A DNA stretch of 64,000 nucleotides from Rhizobium mongolense USDA 1844 (GCF_000419765.1 NZ_ATTQ01000004.1:310001-374000); one strand, 5' to 3'; shown: positions 42,263 through 52,308, numbered from the stretch's first letter. Numbers and translations are program-made. The notes: generated from the sequence alone by a model not told the origin.

Positions 42263-45200
42263 ACGTGACCGTCACCGACCTTCCAGAGAGAGCCTCCGGC
42301 AAGCAGACCTTTACCGCACTCTTCGTGCGCCGCCCGATTCTGGCGCTGGTTTTCAATACGCTGATGGTGGTGGCGGGTCTTGCTGCCTATGCCGGGGTCG
42401 AAGTGCGCGAACTGCCGGATGTCGACCGCCCGGTCGTGACCGTGCGCACCATGTTCGACGGCGCTGCACCGCAGACGATCGATCAAGAGGTGACGAAGGT
42501 CATCGAAGGCGCAGTTGCGCGCGTCAGCGGGCTGAAATCGATCTCCTCGCAATCGCAGTTCGGCCAAAGCCGCGTGACGCTGGAGTTCTCCGATGCCGTC
42601 GATCTCGCCGTCGCCGCAAACGACGTGCGCGATGCGATCGGGCGCATCATGGAGCAGCTTCCCGACGATGCCGACGCCCCGCAGATCGTCAAGGCGGATG
42701 CGGATTCACAGCCGATCATGCGTCTTGCGGTCACCTCGACCAAGCTCAACATGGATGACCTGACGCTCCTCGTCGAAAACGAGATCGTCGACCGGCTGGC
42801 CTCCGTCGATGGCGTTGCCGATGTCGAGCAATATGGCGACCAGGAAAAGATCTTCCGGGTCGATGTCGATCAGGGCGCTCTCGCAAGCCGCGGGCTGACG
42901 GTCGGCGATCTGACGGAAGCGCTCGACAACTCCGCCCTCGACGTTCCTGCCGGATCGCTGAAGAGCACGACACAGGACATCGTAGTGCGCGCCACGGCGA
43001 GCCTGCAGAAGCCGGAGGATTTCGCCAATGTCATCCTTCAGGACCGCGTGCGTCTCGGCGACGTCGCGACGGTGACGCTCGGGCCGCGTGATGGCGATAC
43101 GGCGCTGCGCTCCAATGGCAAGCGCGGCATCGGCCTCGGCGTCATCCGCCAGGCGCAATCGAATACGCTCAATATTTCGAGCGGCATCAAGACGGTGGTC
43201 GAGCAGCTTTCGAAGACGCTGCCGGAAGGCACGAAGATCGCGATTACCAGCGACGACGCCGTGTTCATCCAGGGAGCGATCCACGAGGTCGTGCTGGCGC
43301 TGATCCTTGCCGGCGTCATCGTCACCGGCGTCATCTACCTCTTCCTGCGAGATTGGCGGGCAACCTTGATCCCCGCGGTTAGCATGCCGGTGGCATTGAT
43401 CGGCACGCTGGCTGCGATCTATCTCGTGGGCTTTTCGATCAATATCCTGACGCTGCTCGCCATCGTCCTGGCGACGGGTCTCGTCGTCGATGATGCGATC
43501 GTGGTGCTCGAGAACATCGTGCGGCGGCGCGCCGAAGGCATGGGTCCGCGGGCGGCGGCCGTCCTCGGCACGCGCGAGGTCTTCTTCGCGGTCATCGCGA
43601 CTACGGCAACGCTTGCCGCCGTCTTCATTCCGCTGTCATTCCTGCCGGGACAGGTGGGCGGTCTCTTCCGGGAGTTCGGCTTCGTGCTGGCCTTCTCGGT
43701 CGGTCTCTCGTCGATCGTCGCGCTGACGCTTTGTCCGATGCTCGCCTCGCGCATGCTGACGAAGCCAATGCTGGAGGATCATGGCGCGCTCGGCCACTTC
43801 GGCGGGGCGTTTGCACGTGTCTATCAATGGAGCCTGCAGCGTTGCCTCAACGCCCCCTTGGTCGTCATTGTCGCGTCTGTCTTCTTTGCCGGGGCGGCGC
43901 TTGTCGCCTTCTCGACGGTCAAGAGCGAGCTTACGCCGAACGAGGACCGCGCCATGGTGATGATGCGGCTCACCGCGCCGCAGGGATCGAGCCTCGAATA
44001 TACGCGAGACAAGCTGCAGCTCGTCGAAGAATACCTGCAGCCGCTGGTCGACAGCGGCGACATCAGGAACGTCTTTTCGATCTCCGGCCAGGGCGGCTCG
44101 GCCAATAGCGGCTTCATGGTGCTGACGCTGGCGCCCTGGGGCGAGCGCGACCGAACGCAGGCGGAGATCGTCCAGGATATCAACCGGGCGGCATCGCGCG
44201 TGCCCGCACTTCGCGGTAATGCGATATCCTCGAACAGTCTGCGCATACGCGGCGCCGGCAGCGGCCTGCAGATGGCGCTCGTCGGCAATGACTACGACCG
44301 CCTGACGGCTGCCGCCGTCAAGCTGGTGCAGGCGCTGGATGCGACCGGGCAGTATGATACGCCGCGCCTCACCAACGAGCCGACGCAGGCGCAGGTCTCG
44401 GTCACGATCGACCGCGAGCGGGCTTCCGATCTCGGCATCGATATCACCGGGCTTTCGACGGCGATGCAGTCGCTGCTCGAGGGACGTTCCGTCGTCGACG
44501 TCTTCGTCAATGGCGATGCCTATCCGGTTCTGCTCACTTCGACCATGCGGCCGATCGATGATCCGACGGATCTCGAAAACGTCTTCCTGAAGACCGGCGA
44601 GGGCAAGATCGTACCGATGTCGGTCATCGCTTCGATGAAGGAAGGCGCGGTTGCGCCGCAGCTGAACCGTGAATCGCAACTCGCTTCCGTCGCGATCACG
44701 GCAGGCCTCAAGGAGGGCATGTCGCTCGGCGATGCCGTCAAGCAGGTGACGGAACTTGCCGAGCCGATCCTGCCGCCAGGGGCGCGTCTTATTCCGCTTG
44801 CCGAAGCGGCAACCCTCGAAGAGAACTCCAGCGGCATGGCACTCACCTTCGGCTTTGCGATCGTGATCATCTTCCTGGTGCTGGCGGCGCAGTTCGAAAG
44901 CGTGCTGTCCTCGCTGATCATCATGTCGACAGTGCCGCTTGGGCTTGCCTGCGCCGTCTTCGCGCTCATTATCACGGGATCGAGCCTTAACATCTACAGC
45001 CAGATCGGCCTCGTGCTGCTCGTCGGCGTCATGGCGAAGAACGGCATCTTAATCGTCGAGTTCGCCAACCAGCTCCGCGATCGCGGGGTAGAAGTGCGCG
45101 AGGCGATCGAACGCGCCTGTGCGCTGCGGCTGCGCCCGGTCATGATGACCATGATCGCCACCATCCTCGGCGGCGTTCCGCTGGTCTTTGCGCATGGCGC

Positions 45201-45417
45201 AGGCGCGGAAGCGCGTATCGCGCTCGGCTGGGTGATCGTCGGCGGACTGGGTTTCGCAACGCTGGTCACGCTCCTTATCACGCCGGTCGCCTATCTGCTG
45301 GTGGCGCGCTTTGCCAAGCCACATGCGCATGAGGAAGCCCGTTTGCACGAGGAGATGGCGATTGCGGCACGGCCGAAACCGGTGCCTGATCCCAAGCATC
45401 TGCAGGCCGCGGAATAG
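42259..45417 (+). CDS. RND efflux pump, inner-membrane transporter
   Basis: A 1052-residue AcrB/MexF-type proton-driven pump with the usual twelve membrane segments and two large periplasmic loops. The TM4 proton-relay aspartate pair is in ATGLVVDDAIVVLEN, and the repeat in TM10-TM11 includes LVGVMAKNGILIVEFANQLRD. HAE1-type sequence predicts multidrug or lipophilic substrate export. It is translationally coupled to the adaptor gene and ends the operon; no outer-membrane factor gene is present. Confidence 0.93.
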   Translation: MNVTVTDLPERASGKQTFTALFVRRPILALVFNTLMVVAGLAAYAGVEVRELPDVDRPVVTVRTMFDGAAPQTIDQEVTKVIEGAVARVSGLKSISSQSQFGQSRVTLEFSDAVDLAVAANDVRDAIGRIMEQLPDDADAPQIVKADADSQPIMRLAVTSTKLNMDDLTLLVENEIVDRLASVDGVADVEQYGDQEKIFRVDVDQGALASRGLTVGDLTEALDNSALDVPAGSLKSTTQDIVVRATASLQKPEDFANVILQDRVRLGDVATVTLGPRDGDTALRSNGKRGIGLGVIRQAQSNTLNISSGIKTVVEQLSKTLPEGTKIAITSDDAVFIQGAIHEVVLALILAGVIVTGVIYLFLRDWRATLIPAVSMPVALIGTLAAIYLVGFSINILTLLAIVLATGLVVDDAIVVLENIVRRRAEGMGPRAAAVLGTREVFFAVIATTATLAAVFIPLSFLPGQVGGLFREFGFVLAFSVGLSSIVALTLCPMLASRMLTKPMLEDHGALGHFGGAFARVYQWSLQRCLNAPLVVIVASVFFAGAALVAFSTVKSELTPNEDRAMVMMRLTAPQGSSLEYTRDKLQLVEEYLQPLVDSGDIRNVFSISGQGGSANSGFMVLTLAPWGERDRTQAEIVQDINRAASRVPALRGNAISSNSLRIRGAGSGLQMALVGNDYDRLTAAAVKLVQALDATGQYDTPRLTNEPTQAQVSVTIDRERASDLGIDITGLSTAMQSLLEGRSVVDVFVNGDAYPVLLTSTMRPIDDPTDLENVFLKTGEGKIVPMSVIASMKEGAVAPQLNRESQLASVAITAGLKEGMSLGDAVKQVTELAEPILPPGARLIPLAEAATLEENSSGMALTFGFAIVIIFLVLAAQFESVLSSLIIMSTVPLGLACAVFALIITGSSLNIYSQIGLVLLVGVMAKNGILIVEFANQLRDRGVEVREAIERACALRLRPVMMTMIATILGGVPLVFAHGAGAEARIALGWVIVGGLGFATLVTLLITPVAYLLVARFAKPHAHEEARLHEEMAIAARPKPVPDPKHLQAAE

Positions 45418-45681
45418 ATTTGACTCCGTCTGCTTTAAACGGCGCCTCCCATCGCGGCGGCGGTTTCGTGGTCAATGAACGGTTGCAAAACAGAATAAAT
45501 TTCTTCTGAACGTTAGATGTTTCTTAAGCATAAAACGCAATGATCTACCCGTAACCGATCAGATGCCTCCAGCGTTTTGGAGGCTTGCCCACCCGCTGAT
45601 TTCAGCGCCCGAACATGACGTTTCGCGGACACGGTTCGCTGTTTGTAAGTAGCATGTAGTTGTGTTCGGAGTTCTGTTCCC

Positions 45682-46680
45682 GTGAGTATTTTTCAACGCA
45701 CATCTGTCGATGCGGCGCTGCATACGCTTCGTGATATCAACCACAGCCTGACGCGGACGCAGAACCGCGTCTCGTCCGGCTTTCGCGTCGAACAGGCCCG
45801 CGACAACGCCGCCTACTGGTCGGTGGCGACGACGGCCCGCTCCGACAATAAGGCGCATGCTGCCATTCAGGATGCGCTCGGTATGGCGGCCGCCACCATG
45901 GGTACGGCCTATACGGGCGTTGCGAACGCCGTTGACGTCGTTTCCGAAATCAAGGCGAAACTTGTCGCTGCGACCGAGCAGGGCATCGACAAGGAAAAGA
46001 TCAATGAGGAGCTGACGCAGCTGAAGGCACAGTTGCGCTCCGTCGCCGAAGCGGCAGCCTTCAACAGCGACAACTGGGTCGTCCTGACGGATGAAGACAA
46101 TCCTACCGAGCCGAAGCGGATTCCGGCGTCGTATATCCGCAATGCCGACGGCACCGTCACCGTCGGCACGCTGACCTATCATATCGACCTGCCGTCGACG
46201 GGCGTCACCACATCGAAGGATGCCCGCTACCTCGTCGACGACCGCTCCGGCGGGAGCGGCGAATACGGCGCTTTGACATCATCCTATTTCGCGACGGAAA
46301 TGGGCGCTTCGCAGAATTACGTCATGATTTTGAGCAAGGCGGGCAATACCGCCGGACAAGTGGAGATCGGGCTTTCATCCTCGACGACAAAAGATCAGGT
46401 CGATGAGATGATCAGCGTAGTGGACGGCATTCTCAGGCAGACGGCCACCGTGGGCTCGGCTTTTGGTGCGCTGGAGAAACGCATCGAGCTGCAGAACGAG
46501 TTCGCGAAAACGCTTTTCGACGCGTACAGCTCAGGCATCGGGCGTCTGGTCGATGCCGATATGGAAGAGGAGTCGAGCAAGCTCACGGCGTTGCAGACGC
46601 AGCGGCAACTTGGCCTGCAGGCGCTCTCGATCGCCAATGCCAGCTATGACACCGTAAGGCAGCTCTTCCAGAACTTCTAA
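45682..46680 (+). CDS. Flagellin
   Basis: A 332-residue flagellin with conserved N- and C-terminal coiled-coil regions: ALHTLRDINHSLTRTQNRVSSG at the start and QTQRQLGLQALSIANASYDTVRQLF at the end. The central variable region (about 120-235) is short. The start is a GTG at 45682 with CGGAG upstream. It stands alone: no other flagellar gene lies in the window, and the 264-base gap before it is A/T-richer than its surroundings, where its promoter must lie. Confidence 0.93.
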   Translation: MSIFQRTSVDAALHTLRDINHSLTRTQNRVSSGFRVEQARDNAAYWSVATTARSDNKAHAAIQDALGMAAATMGTAYTGVANAVDVVSEIKAKLVAATEQGIDKEKINEELTQLKAQLRSVAEAAAFNSDNWVVLTDEDNPTEPKRIPASYIRNADGTVTVGTLTYHIDLPSTGVTTSKDARYLVDDRSGGSGEYGALTSSYFATEMGASQNYVMILSKAGNTAGQVEIGLSSSTTKDQVDEMISVVDGILRQTATVGSAFGALEKRIELQNEFAKTLFDAYSSGIGRLVDADMEEESSKLTALQTQRQLGLQALSIANASYDTVRQLFQNF

Positions 46681-46877
46681 GCGCATCCGGTCCCGCCTGT
46701 CTCGATATTATCAAGCCTGTCGAGACTGCTGTGGCAAATTGGCGATATCCTCGGGATTTGTGCAAGCGAGACGTGTCCATTCCGCTGATTTTGTTTTATC
46801 GGAGGGGACGCGTTCATCTTGTTGCCGCATTCCATAATATTTGCTCGGGCCAGCTTCGAACGGAGAGCTTTCTGTCC

Positions 46878-47543
46878 ATGATCAAGAAATTCGTACTTCT
46901 GGCGATGACCGCCAGCTACCTGACCGCCTGCACCACGACCGACCCCTATACGGGCGAGCAGAAAATGTCGAATACTGCAGGCGGGGCAATGCTTGGAGCT
47001 GTCGGCGGGGCGCTTGCCGGTGCCGCCCTTGGCGGACGCGGGCATGGCCCGCGCAATGCGGCGCTGATCGGCGCGGGCCTCGGCGCGCTCGCAGGCGGCG
47101 CGATCGGCAACTACATGGACCAGCAGGAAGCGGAACTCCGCGCCCAGCTCCAGGGCACCGGTATTTCGGTGACGCGTAACGGCGACAACATCATCTTGAA
47201 TATGCCCTCGAACATCACCTTCGACATCGACCAGGACGCCGTGAAGCCGGGCTTCTATCCGACGCTGAACTCGGTAGCGATCGTGCTCAGGAAGTTCAAC
47301 CGCACACTGATCGATGTCAACGGCCATACGGATTCCACCGGCAGCCTGCAGCATAACCAGGATCTGTCGCAGCGCCGTGCCCTTTCGGTTGCCGGTTATC
47401 TCGGCGGACAGGGTATCGACCAGCGTCGCGTCTCTGCCGTCGGCTTTGGCCCGTCGCAACCGGTCGCGTCGAACGCGACGGAGGCTGGCCGCGCCCAGAA
47501 CCGCCGTGTCGAGATCCAGATCGCGCCGATCACGCAGAGCTGA
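46878..47543 (+). CDS. OmpA-family lipoprotein (YiaD-like)
   Basis: A 221-residue outer-membrane lipoprotein: a lipobox-bearing signal (LTAC, Cys about residue 17), a glycine-zipper stretch (AMLGAVGGALAGAALGG and LIGAGLGALAGGAIG), and a C-terminal OmpA domain that binds peptidoglycan (DVNGHTDSTG ... NQDLSQRRALSVAGYL ... NRRVEIQI). The ATG at 46878 follows GGAGAGC; the longer frame to 46731 would bury the signal. It is separate from the flagellin gene and ends in a hairpin. Confidence 0.9.
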   Translation: MIKKFVLLAMTASYLTACTTTDPYTGEQKMSNTAGGAMLGAVGGALAGAALGGRGHGPRNAALIGAGLGALAGGAIGNYMDQQEAELRAQLQGTGISVTRNGDNIILNMPSNITFDIDQDAVKPGFYPTLNSVAIVLRKFNRTLIDVNGHTDSTGSLQHNQDLSQRRALSVAGYLGGQGIDQRRVSAVGFGPSQPVASNATEAGRAQNRRVEIQIAPITQS

Positions 47544-47564
47544 GCTGCGCCACATTTATCAACA

Positions 47565-47587
47565 ACGGCCGGGTCATCGCCGGCCGT
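47565..47587 (+). terminator. Hairpin after the OmpA-family gene
   Basis: ACGGCCGG (47565-47572) pairs with CCGGCCGT (47580-47587), with a seven-base loop and a CTTTCGTTT tail. It also lies downstream of the convergent DUF2000 gene. Confidence 0.75.
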
Positions 47588-47595
47588 CTTTCGTT

Positions 47596-48003
47596 TCAGG
47601 CATGCATTGTCGCGCCCTTAGTGATTTTGTCGACGATCTTCTTGCCGGCGCGCAGAGCGACGCCCACGACCTTGGCATCTTCCGGTGCGTATTCGGCAAA
47701 GACAGCGCGATTGGCGGCGTCATGGCCGGTTGCAAACATCTCCTCGATGAACAGCGAGGATGAAATCTCGCGTTCCAGCACGCGGCGGTGTATCGCTGAA
47801 ATCGTCGCCTCATCGGCCGATAGGACGATGATCGGCTGGACTGACATGGCATTGTAGGTGTTGCCGGAGCGGTCCCTGTAGGCCTCACCGATGATCGCCG
47901 GATTTTGCCCGGCGATGCCGCTCATCAAAAAGGCGGTTACATTCAGCTTCTGCCATGACGCAAGATTGTTTCGCAGAACGATCGCAATTTTGGTATCAAA
48001 CAT
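47596..48003 (-). CDS. DUF2000 family protein
   Basis: A 135-residue protein resembling DUF2000 (a Pfam family related in fold to peptidyl-tRNA hydrolase 2), with KIAIVLRNNLASWQKLNV at the N-terminus and LRAGKKIVDKITKG at the C-terminus. Function is unknown. Starts at 48003 (MFDTKIAIVL) and 48018 (MKENGMFD) are both possible; I choose the shorter one. It is divergent from an AraC-type regulator with a gap of only about 32 bases. Confidence 0.75.
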   Translation of the reverse strand: MFDTKIAIVLRNNLASWQKLNVTAFLMSGIAGQNPAIIGEAYRDRSGNTYNAMSVQPIIVLSADEATISAIHRRVLEREISSSLFIEEMFATGHDAANRAVFAEYAPEDAKVVGVALRAGKKIVDKITKGATMHA

Positions 48004-48035
48004 TCCATTCTCTTTCATGCGGTTTCGAGGTCGCG

Positions 48036-48923
48036 TTGAGCCAGGATGTAACGCCGCAGGTTTTCGAAGGTCTTGAACGTTTGTGCGTGCCAACGGGCGG
48101 CGACGGCATTGTGGCCGCGCCAGCCTTTCCCGGCATCGAGCGCATCGAGGCGAAATTCAGCGGAAATGCCTTTGAGCCGCACCGGCACGACACCTATGCG
48201 CTCGGAGTGACGCTGAAGGGCGTGCAGACCTTCTCGTATCGCGGCGAAAGGCGCTTCAGCATGCCCGGTCAGGTGATCGTGTTGCATCCAGATGAGGTGC
48301 ATGACGGCGGGGCGGGCACCGATGACGGGCTGCAATACCGCATTCTCTACCTGGAGCCCGCGCTGCTTGCCGAATGCCTGGAAGCCGAGAAACTCGGGCT
48401 GCCTTTTGTCGATCAGCCCGTTATCAGCGATGCGGTTCTTGCCGACGTCCTGCTTGGCGCACTGACCGACCTCGATGGAGAGCTTGACGAGCTTTTCGTC
48501 GACGATTTCCTGATGCGCATAGCCGACGGGCTTGTAAGGCACGCGAATGCATTGCGCAGGCTGCCCGCCAGTATAGCCTGGAACCAGGCCCGTTGCGCCC
48601 GCGATTACCTTGAAGCCCATGCGACGCGAACGGTGCGTTCCGGCGAGCTTGAATCGTTAACAGGACTCGACCGCTTTACATTGTCGCGGCATTTCCGGGC
48701 CGCATTCGCGACCAGTCCCCATCGCTATCTTTTGATGCGGCGGCTGCAGCAGGCACGGACGATGATCGGCGAGGGCGGCGAGCTATCGGACGTCGCCTTT
48801 GCCACCGGCTTTGCGGATCAGAGCCACCTGAACCGGCATTTCAAGAAAGCCTACGGCATGACGCCCGGCCAGTGGGCCGCGCTCAGGCGGGGTTTTCAGC
48901 CAGGCCGCTCCGCCGCGCGATGA
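48036..48923 (+). CDS. AraC-family transcriptional regulator
   Basis: A 295-residue regulator. The N-terminal cupin-like sensor domain contains FEPHRHDTYALGVTLKG, and the C-terminal DNA-binding domain has two helix-turn-helix units, ending with the typical FADQSHLNRHFKKAYGMTPGQW signature. The start is probably the TTG at 48036, with GAGG at 48027-48030; the ORF from 47955 runs inside the divergent gene. It likely controls its divergent neighbour, the DUF2000 gene. Its end overlaps the end of the AbrB-type gene by 41 bases. Confidence 0.88.
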   Translation: MSQDVTPQVFEGLERLCVPTGGDGIVAAPAFPGIERIEAKFSGNAFEPHRHDTYALGVTLKGVQTFSYRGERRFSMPGQVIVLHPDEVHDGGAGTDDGLQYRILYLEPALLAECLEAEKLGLPFVDQPVISDAVLADVLLGALTDLDGELDELFVDDFLMRIADGLVRHANALRRLPASIAWNQARCARDYLEAHATRTVRSGELESLTGLDRFTLSRHFRAAFATSPHRYLLMRRLQQARTMIGEGGELSDVAFATGFADQSHLNRHFKKAYGMTPGQWAALRRGFQPGRSAAR

Positions 48924-49974
48924 AGCGCGCGAGCATCGGCCCGGTAAACAGGATCACCACAAACCGCCCCACCTGCATCGCCATGACGAAGGGCAAGTCG
49001 ACATCGCTAGAGGCGGCGATGATGGCAACCGAATCCGCACCGCCAGGGCTGGTCGCGAGATAGGCTGTCAGCGGATCGATGCCCGCGAACATGTGCAGGG
49101 CCACGGCCATCAGCCCGCAGATCGACATCAAAAGCAGGATGGAGGCGGAGACGCGCGGCAGAGCGCGGGCAACATGCTTCAGGATCGAACGGGTGAAGCG
49201 CAGTCCGATGCTCCAGCCGATCAGGGCATAGCTGATCGCGAGCAGCCACATCGGCAGCTCGATCGTCAGGAGGTCGAAACCCTGCAACAGAGAGCCTGCG
49301 AGAAGCGGCAGGATGATGGTGCCACCCTGGACGCGGAAACGGAAGGCGGCATAGACGCAACAACAGGCAAGCAGCACAGTCGCGGCAAATGCCGGCCAGT
49401 CGATCGGCGGGAAGAGAACGAGCGGTGGCAGCTCGCCCTCGGCGTCGACCCAGAGACGCGAGACGCCGGAAGCGGCAACGCAGACGAAGACGACGCGCAG
49501 ATACTGCATGAAGGCGACAAGGCGGGCATCGGCGCCATAGGCCTCCGACATGATGACCATGGCCGAGGCGCCGCCGGGGGAGGAGCCCCAGACGGCTGTG
49601 GTGCCGGGCAGCACCTGCAGCCGGGTCAGGAGATAACCGAGCACGCCTGCGATGGCGATCACCGAGACGATGACCAGCATGAAGAGCGGTGCATCCTTGG
49701 CCATCGTGGCGAGAATGTCCGGCGTGATGGCGCGCGCCATCATCAGACCGACCAGAGCCTGCCCGAATTGCAAGGGCCAGTAGGGTACGCGCATCTGGCC
49801 CTTGCCGATCACCAAGGCGAGAAAGATCGCTGCGATCATCGGCCCAACGAGCAGCGATGCCGGCAGGGCGAAAAGTTCAAGAACGACAACGAGAGCGGTG
49901 GAGAGGCTAAGCAGCAGAACCCATCTCGGCAGGCTGGCTTCTCGTATGGCTCGGCTTGTGGCTTTAAACGGCAT
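48883..49974 (-). CDS. AbrB-type membrane protein (putative ammonia-monooxygenase-like)
   Basis: A 363-residue polytopic protein with about nine to ten hydrophobic segments in two repeats. Each half has a GxxMxA/GxxGG-type segment (GTTAVWGSSPGGASAMVI and TAYLATSPGGADSVAII), the hallmark of the AbrB/YjbQ-type family often mis-annotated as ammonia monooxygenase. Function is not established. The start is the ATG at 49974 (MPFKATSRAI). Its last 41 bases overlap the end of the AraC-type gene on the other strand, unusual for convergent genes. Confidence 0.82.
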   Translation of the reverse strand: MPFKATSRAIREASLPRWVLLLSLSTALVVVLELFALPASLLVGPMIAAIFLALVIGKGQMRVPYWPLQFGQALVGLMMARAITPDILATMAKDAPLFMLVIVSVIAIAGVLGYLLTRLQVLPGTTAVWGSSPGGASAMVIMSEAYGADARLVAFMQYLRVVFVCVAASGVSRLWVDAEGELPPLVLFPPIDWPAFAATVLLACCCVYAAFRFRVQGGTIILPLLAGSLLQGFDLLTIELPMWLLAISYALIGWSIGLRFTRSILKHVARALPRVSASILLLMSICGLMAVALHMFAGIDPLTAYLATSPGGADSVAIIAASSDVDLPFVMAMQVGRFVVILFTGPMLARFIARRSGLAENPA

Positions 49975-50186
49975 CGAACGCCTGTCTTTTCCGACCGATG
50001 GGCCGCGGTGAACGGCATAGAAATTCATCGGCAGCAACATAAGGACCGGCGGCAGCAGCCGGAAATCTATCGCCGGTATATGGGCAGGTTCAGCCGGCCG
50101 CAATTGCGAAATATGGCCAGCTTGGCGAAAATTCCGCCTGGCACGCGCCAGCCGAATAGCAGCGTTGCGGCAGGGGCAGGCTCGGC

Positions 50187-51089
50187 CTAGAGGCGAACGT
50201 TGGCTGCGAGAAAATCGAGCAGTGCGCGGACGCGGGCGGGCAGCGGACCGCCTTGGCCGATATAGACGGCATAGAATTCCTCAAGGTCGCCCGGGTTCAG
50301 ATCTTCAAGGACAGATACCAGTCTTCCTGCGGCGATATCGGCGCGGACGGTGAAGACGGCAAGGCGCGCGAGGCCGGCGCCGGAAAGTGCCAGGTGGCGC
50401 ATCCCTTCACCGTCGCCGATCTGAATGCCCGGCGTCACCGGCAAAAGCACCGTGTCGTCTTGATCAAGTAGCGGCCAGCCGCCGATGGCGCGGGAATAAG
50501 AAAAGCCGACGCGGCAGTGCCGTTGGAGATCGGCAATCGACTTCGGTTCACCATGGCGGCCAAGGTAGTCCGGCGAGGCGACAATGAACTTGCGGGCCGC
50601 ACCGAGCTTGCGGGCGATCAGGCTGGAATTCTTCAGCGGTCCGGCGCGGATTGCGACGTCGGCGCGCTCCTCCATGAGATCGACGATCTTGTCGGTGTAG
50701 GAAATGTCGAGCGTCACGGCCGGATGAAGCGCCATGAAGGATGGTATGAGCGGGGCGAGCACATGATTGCCGAAGGACGCGCTTGTATTGATACGGATCG
50801 GCCCGGCCGCCTGTTCGCCTGCTGAAGCGTAGCGCTCGGCTTCGGCGATATCGGCGAGGATGGAGACGCTTCTTTCGTAGAACGCGCAGCCTTCCGGCGT
50901 CAGTTGCAGGCGCCGCGTCGAGCGGTTGATGAGACGTGTGCCAAGCCGGGCTTCGAGGCGGGCGATGAGTTTGCTGACGGCCGACGGCGTCATTCGGCAG
51001 GCGGTCGCCGCAGCGGTAAAGCCGCCGAGTTCGACGGCGCGCACGAAGACGTCCATTTCGCCGGAGCGATTGATGTCCTGACGGCTCAT
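50187..51089 (-). CDS. LysR-family transcriptional regulator
   Basis: A 300-residue LTTR. The N-terminal winged helix (VELGGFTAAATACRMTPSAVSKLIARLEARLG) is followed by a substrate-binding domain with the usual two alpha/beta lobes. The ATG at 51089 (MSRQDINRSGEMDVF) is usual in length. It is divergent from an aldo/keto reductase gene with about 93 bases between, so it probably regulates that gene. Confidence 0.93.
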   Translation of the reverse strand: MSRQDINRSGEMDVFVRAVELGGFTAAATACRMTPSAVSKLIARLEARLGTRLINRSTRRLQLTPEGCAFYERSVSILADIAEAERYASAGEQAAGPIRINTSASFGNHVLAPLIPSFMALHPAVTLDISYTDKIVDLMEERADVAIRAGPLKNSSLIARKLGAARKFIVASPDYLGRHGEPKSIADLQRHCRVGFSYSRAIGGWPLLDQDDTVLLPVTPGIQIGDGEGMRHLALSGAGLARLAVFTVRADIAAGRLVSVLEDLNPGDLEEFYAVYIGQGGPLPARVRALLDFLAANVRL

Positions 51090-51182
51090 GATGAATTCAA
51101 ATCACAAATGACTTTCTGGCTGGCAATCTATATCGCGCGTTAGTGAGTGTCTATCTCTCCTCAAGACAACAGGAGACAGTCC

Positions 51183-52217
51183 ATGGAATACAGAAATCTC
51201 GGTGCATCCGGCCTCAGGGTGCCGGTCTTGAGTTTCGGCGCAGGCACCTTCGGCGGCAGCGGCCCATTGTTCGGCGCATGGGGCAATACCGACGTTTCGC
51301 AGGCGCGGCGTCTCGTCGATATCTGCCTCGAGGCAGGCGTCAATCTCTTCGATACCGCCGACGTCTATTCGGCGGGCGCATCGGAGGAGGTTCTGGGGCA
51401 GGCGATCGGCGGCAAGCGCGACGCCGTGCTCATCTCCACGAAGATGGCCTTGCCGATGGGGGACGGGCCGGCAGATTGGGGAACCTCGCGCTCGCGGCTG
51501 ATCAAATCCGTCGATGACGCGCTTCGCCGCCTCGGCACAGATTATATCGATTTGCTGCAACTGCATGCTTTTGATGCCTCGACCCCCGTCGAGGAGATGC
51601 TTTCGACGCTCGATCGACTCATTGCTGCCGGAAAGCTCCGCTATATCGGCGCGTCGAATTTCGCCGGCTGGGAGCTGATGAAATCGCTCGCCGTCTCGCA
51701 GCGGCACGGCTACGCGCGATACGTAGCCCATCAGGTCTATTATTCGCTCGCGGGCCGGGACTACGAATGGGAGCTGATGCCGCTCGCTGCCGACCAAGGC
51801 GTGGGTGCGCTTGTCTGGAGCCCTCTTGCCTGGGGAAGGTTGACCGGCCGGATCCGCCGCGGCCAGCCGCTACCGGAAGGAAGCCGGCTGCACCAGACAG
51901 CGGAATTCGGCCCGCCGGTTGATGACGACATGCTCTTCAACATTGTTGACATTCTCGATGAGATTGCCGCGGAGACGGGCAAGACAGTGCCGCAGATCGC
52001 CATCAACTGGCTGACCGCCCGGCCAACCGTGTCCAGTGTCATCATCGGGGCGCGCAACGAAGACCAACTGCGCCAGAACCTCGGTGCCGTCGGCTGGTCG
52101 CTGACGAAGGAGCAGGTCGAAAGGCTCGAAAAGGTCAGCGCGGTGCCGGCGCCTTATCCGTATTTCCCGTACAGGAGGCAGGAAGGCTTCGCTCGGCTCA
52201 ATCCTCCGCTCGTTTGA
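51183..52217 (+). CDS. Aldo/keto reductase
   Basis: A 344-residue NADPH-dependent TIM-barrel oxidoreductase. The catalytic tetrad positions are visible: Asp and Tyr in NLFDTADVYSAG, Lys in LISTKMAL, His in DLLQLHAFD. NADPH-binding is supported by the C-terminal IIGARNEDQLRQNL segment. The ATG at 51183 follows AGGAGACAG. It probably responds to the divergent LysR. The physiological substrate is unknown. Confidence 0.92.
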   Translation: MEYRNLGASGLRVPVLSFGAGTFGGSGPLFGAWGNTDVSQARRLVDICLEAGVNLFDTADVYSAGASEEVLGQAIGGKRDAVLISTKMALPMGDGPADWGTSRSRLIKSVDDALRRLGTDYIDLLQLHAFDASTPVEEMLSTLDRLIAAGKLRYIGASNFAGWELMKSLAVSQRHGYARYVAHQVYYSLAGRDYEWELMPLAADQGVGALVWSPLAWGRLTGRIRRGQPLPEGSRLHQTAEFGPPVDDDMLFNIVDILDEIAAETGKTVPQIAINWLTARPTVSSVIIGARNEDQLRQNLGAVGWSLTKEQVERLEKVSAVPAPYPYFPYRRQEGFARLNPPLV

Positions 52218-52308
52218 GCCATCTCACGAGACTCTTGACTGGACAGGCGCCATCCGTTGTCCCATACCAACCTGCCCGTGACGGCGGATAGTATGGGAGA
52301 TCAACAGG

